A stretch of DNA of 64,000 nucleotides from Bog-113 sp965226755 (GTDB lineage Bacteria; Acidobacteriota; Terriglobia; Bryobacterales; Bryobacteraceae). The notes beneath the pieces are model-generated. The model did no database searches and had not been told where the DNA came from. It was given only the letters and a program-made list of their open reading frames with translations. The stretch spans positions 124,001 to 188,000 of the forward strand of contig CBDDDT010000007.1 in the NCBI GenBank assembly GCA_965226755.1, read 5' to 3'. Positions 63,976-64,000 of this stretch are shown here, one piece after another (within the stretch, counting starts at the first letter, position 1; each line of letters begins with the position of its first letter). A program made the position numbers and the translations under genes.

Positions 63976-64000
63976 AAGAGCGCTACTGGCGATGGACGCT

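Noticed and set aside
1..64000. Replication origin, tRNA or rRNA genes, CRISPR, insertion sequences, prophage
   Set aside because: No dnaA, DnaA-box cluster, tRNA-like cloverleaf, direct-repeat array, transposase or integrase was seen on reading both strands.

Overview
The window reads as a 64 kb stretch of ordinary, gene-dense chromosome from a GC-rich, Gram-negative, soil-type bacterium. The best guess is Acidobacteriota, near Bryobacterales/Solibacter. The reasons are LpxD and an O-antigen ligase (hence an LPS outer membrane), and a gene mix I associate with that group: M13, M28, M16, M48 and DUF885 exported peptidases, a Tat-exported Gfo/Idh protein, DUF1844, and small exported proteins of unknown function. 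This placement is an inference from gene content. I see no rRNA, tRNA, CRISPR array, insertion sequence, prophage or plasmid gene.

Layout. 0-9.6 kb: an M16 peptidase cut by the left edge, a small protein with an operator-like palindrome, MarR, a YheT-type hydrolase, a GT39-like membrane protein, a Sel1-repeat protein, an M13 peptidase and a LolA-like protein. 9.7-18.5 kb: a GT4 glycosyltransferase, a Rieske ferredoxin, mutM, the run DUF1844 - MBL hydrolase - ribF - lacD, a membrane protein followed by an unlisted 29-residue membrane peptide, and a GH29 fucosidase. 18.5-24.5 kb: an envelope block on both strands with a formyltransferase/deacetylase fusion, an exported methyltransferase, an SDR, an O-antigen ligase, and divergent uppS-cdsA. 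24.5-34.4 kb: an SRPBCC protein, an M28 peptidase, lpxD, a LOG-family protein, then rsbU-like phosphatase - nnr - tsaE - DinB with overlapping ends. 34.4-45.5 kb: an HD-GYP response regulator, a matrixin-like protease, thiD, an exported DinB, a Gfo/Idh protein, an orphan ABC-2 permease, DUF885, an M23 peptidase and a beta-propeller protein. 45.5-52.5 kb: a coiled-coil protein, tandem M48 peptidases, a class-V aminotransferase, recA and an esterase. 52.5-64 kb: an ECF sigma - anti-sigma - unknown - pilB operon, an isolated nuoCD pair, a metallophosphoesterase, uvrA, and a TPR protein with two small exported proteins.

Themes. Envelope building (uppS, cdsA, lpxD, possibly an LpxG-like phosphoesterase, O-antigen ligase, glycosyltransferases, M23) and secreted proteolysis (eight to nine peptidase genes) dominate, with DNA repair (mutM, recA, uvrA) scattered through.

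The most unusual signals are regulatory. (1) About seventeen start codons, including GTG and TTG, sit 5-9 nt after a TANNNT -10 box with no Shine-Dalgarno sequence, which suggests widespread leaderless mRNAs. (2) A textbook intrinsic terminator overlaps the start codon of the M13 gene and holds a -10-like box in its loop. (3) The M23 leader has a 13-bp hairpin, and the matrixin leader has a 9-bp hairpin that buries its Shine-Dalgarno. (4) Base composition of the + strand changes from C-rich at the left to G-rich at the right, regardless of gene direction. I did not find a clear new defence or biosynthetic system.
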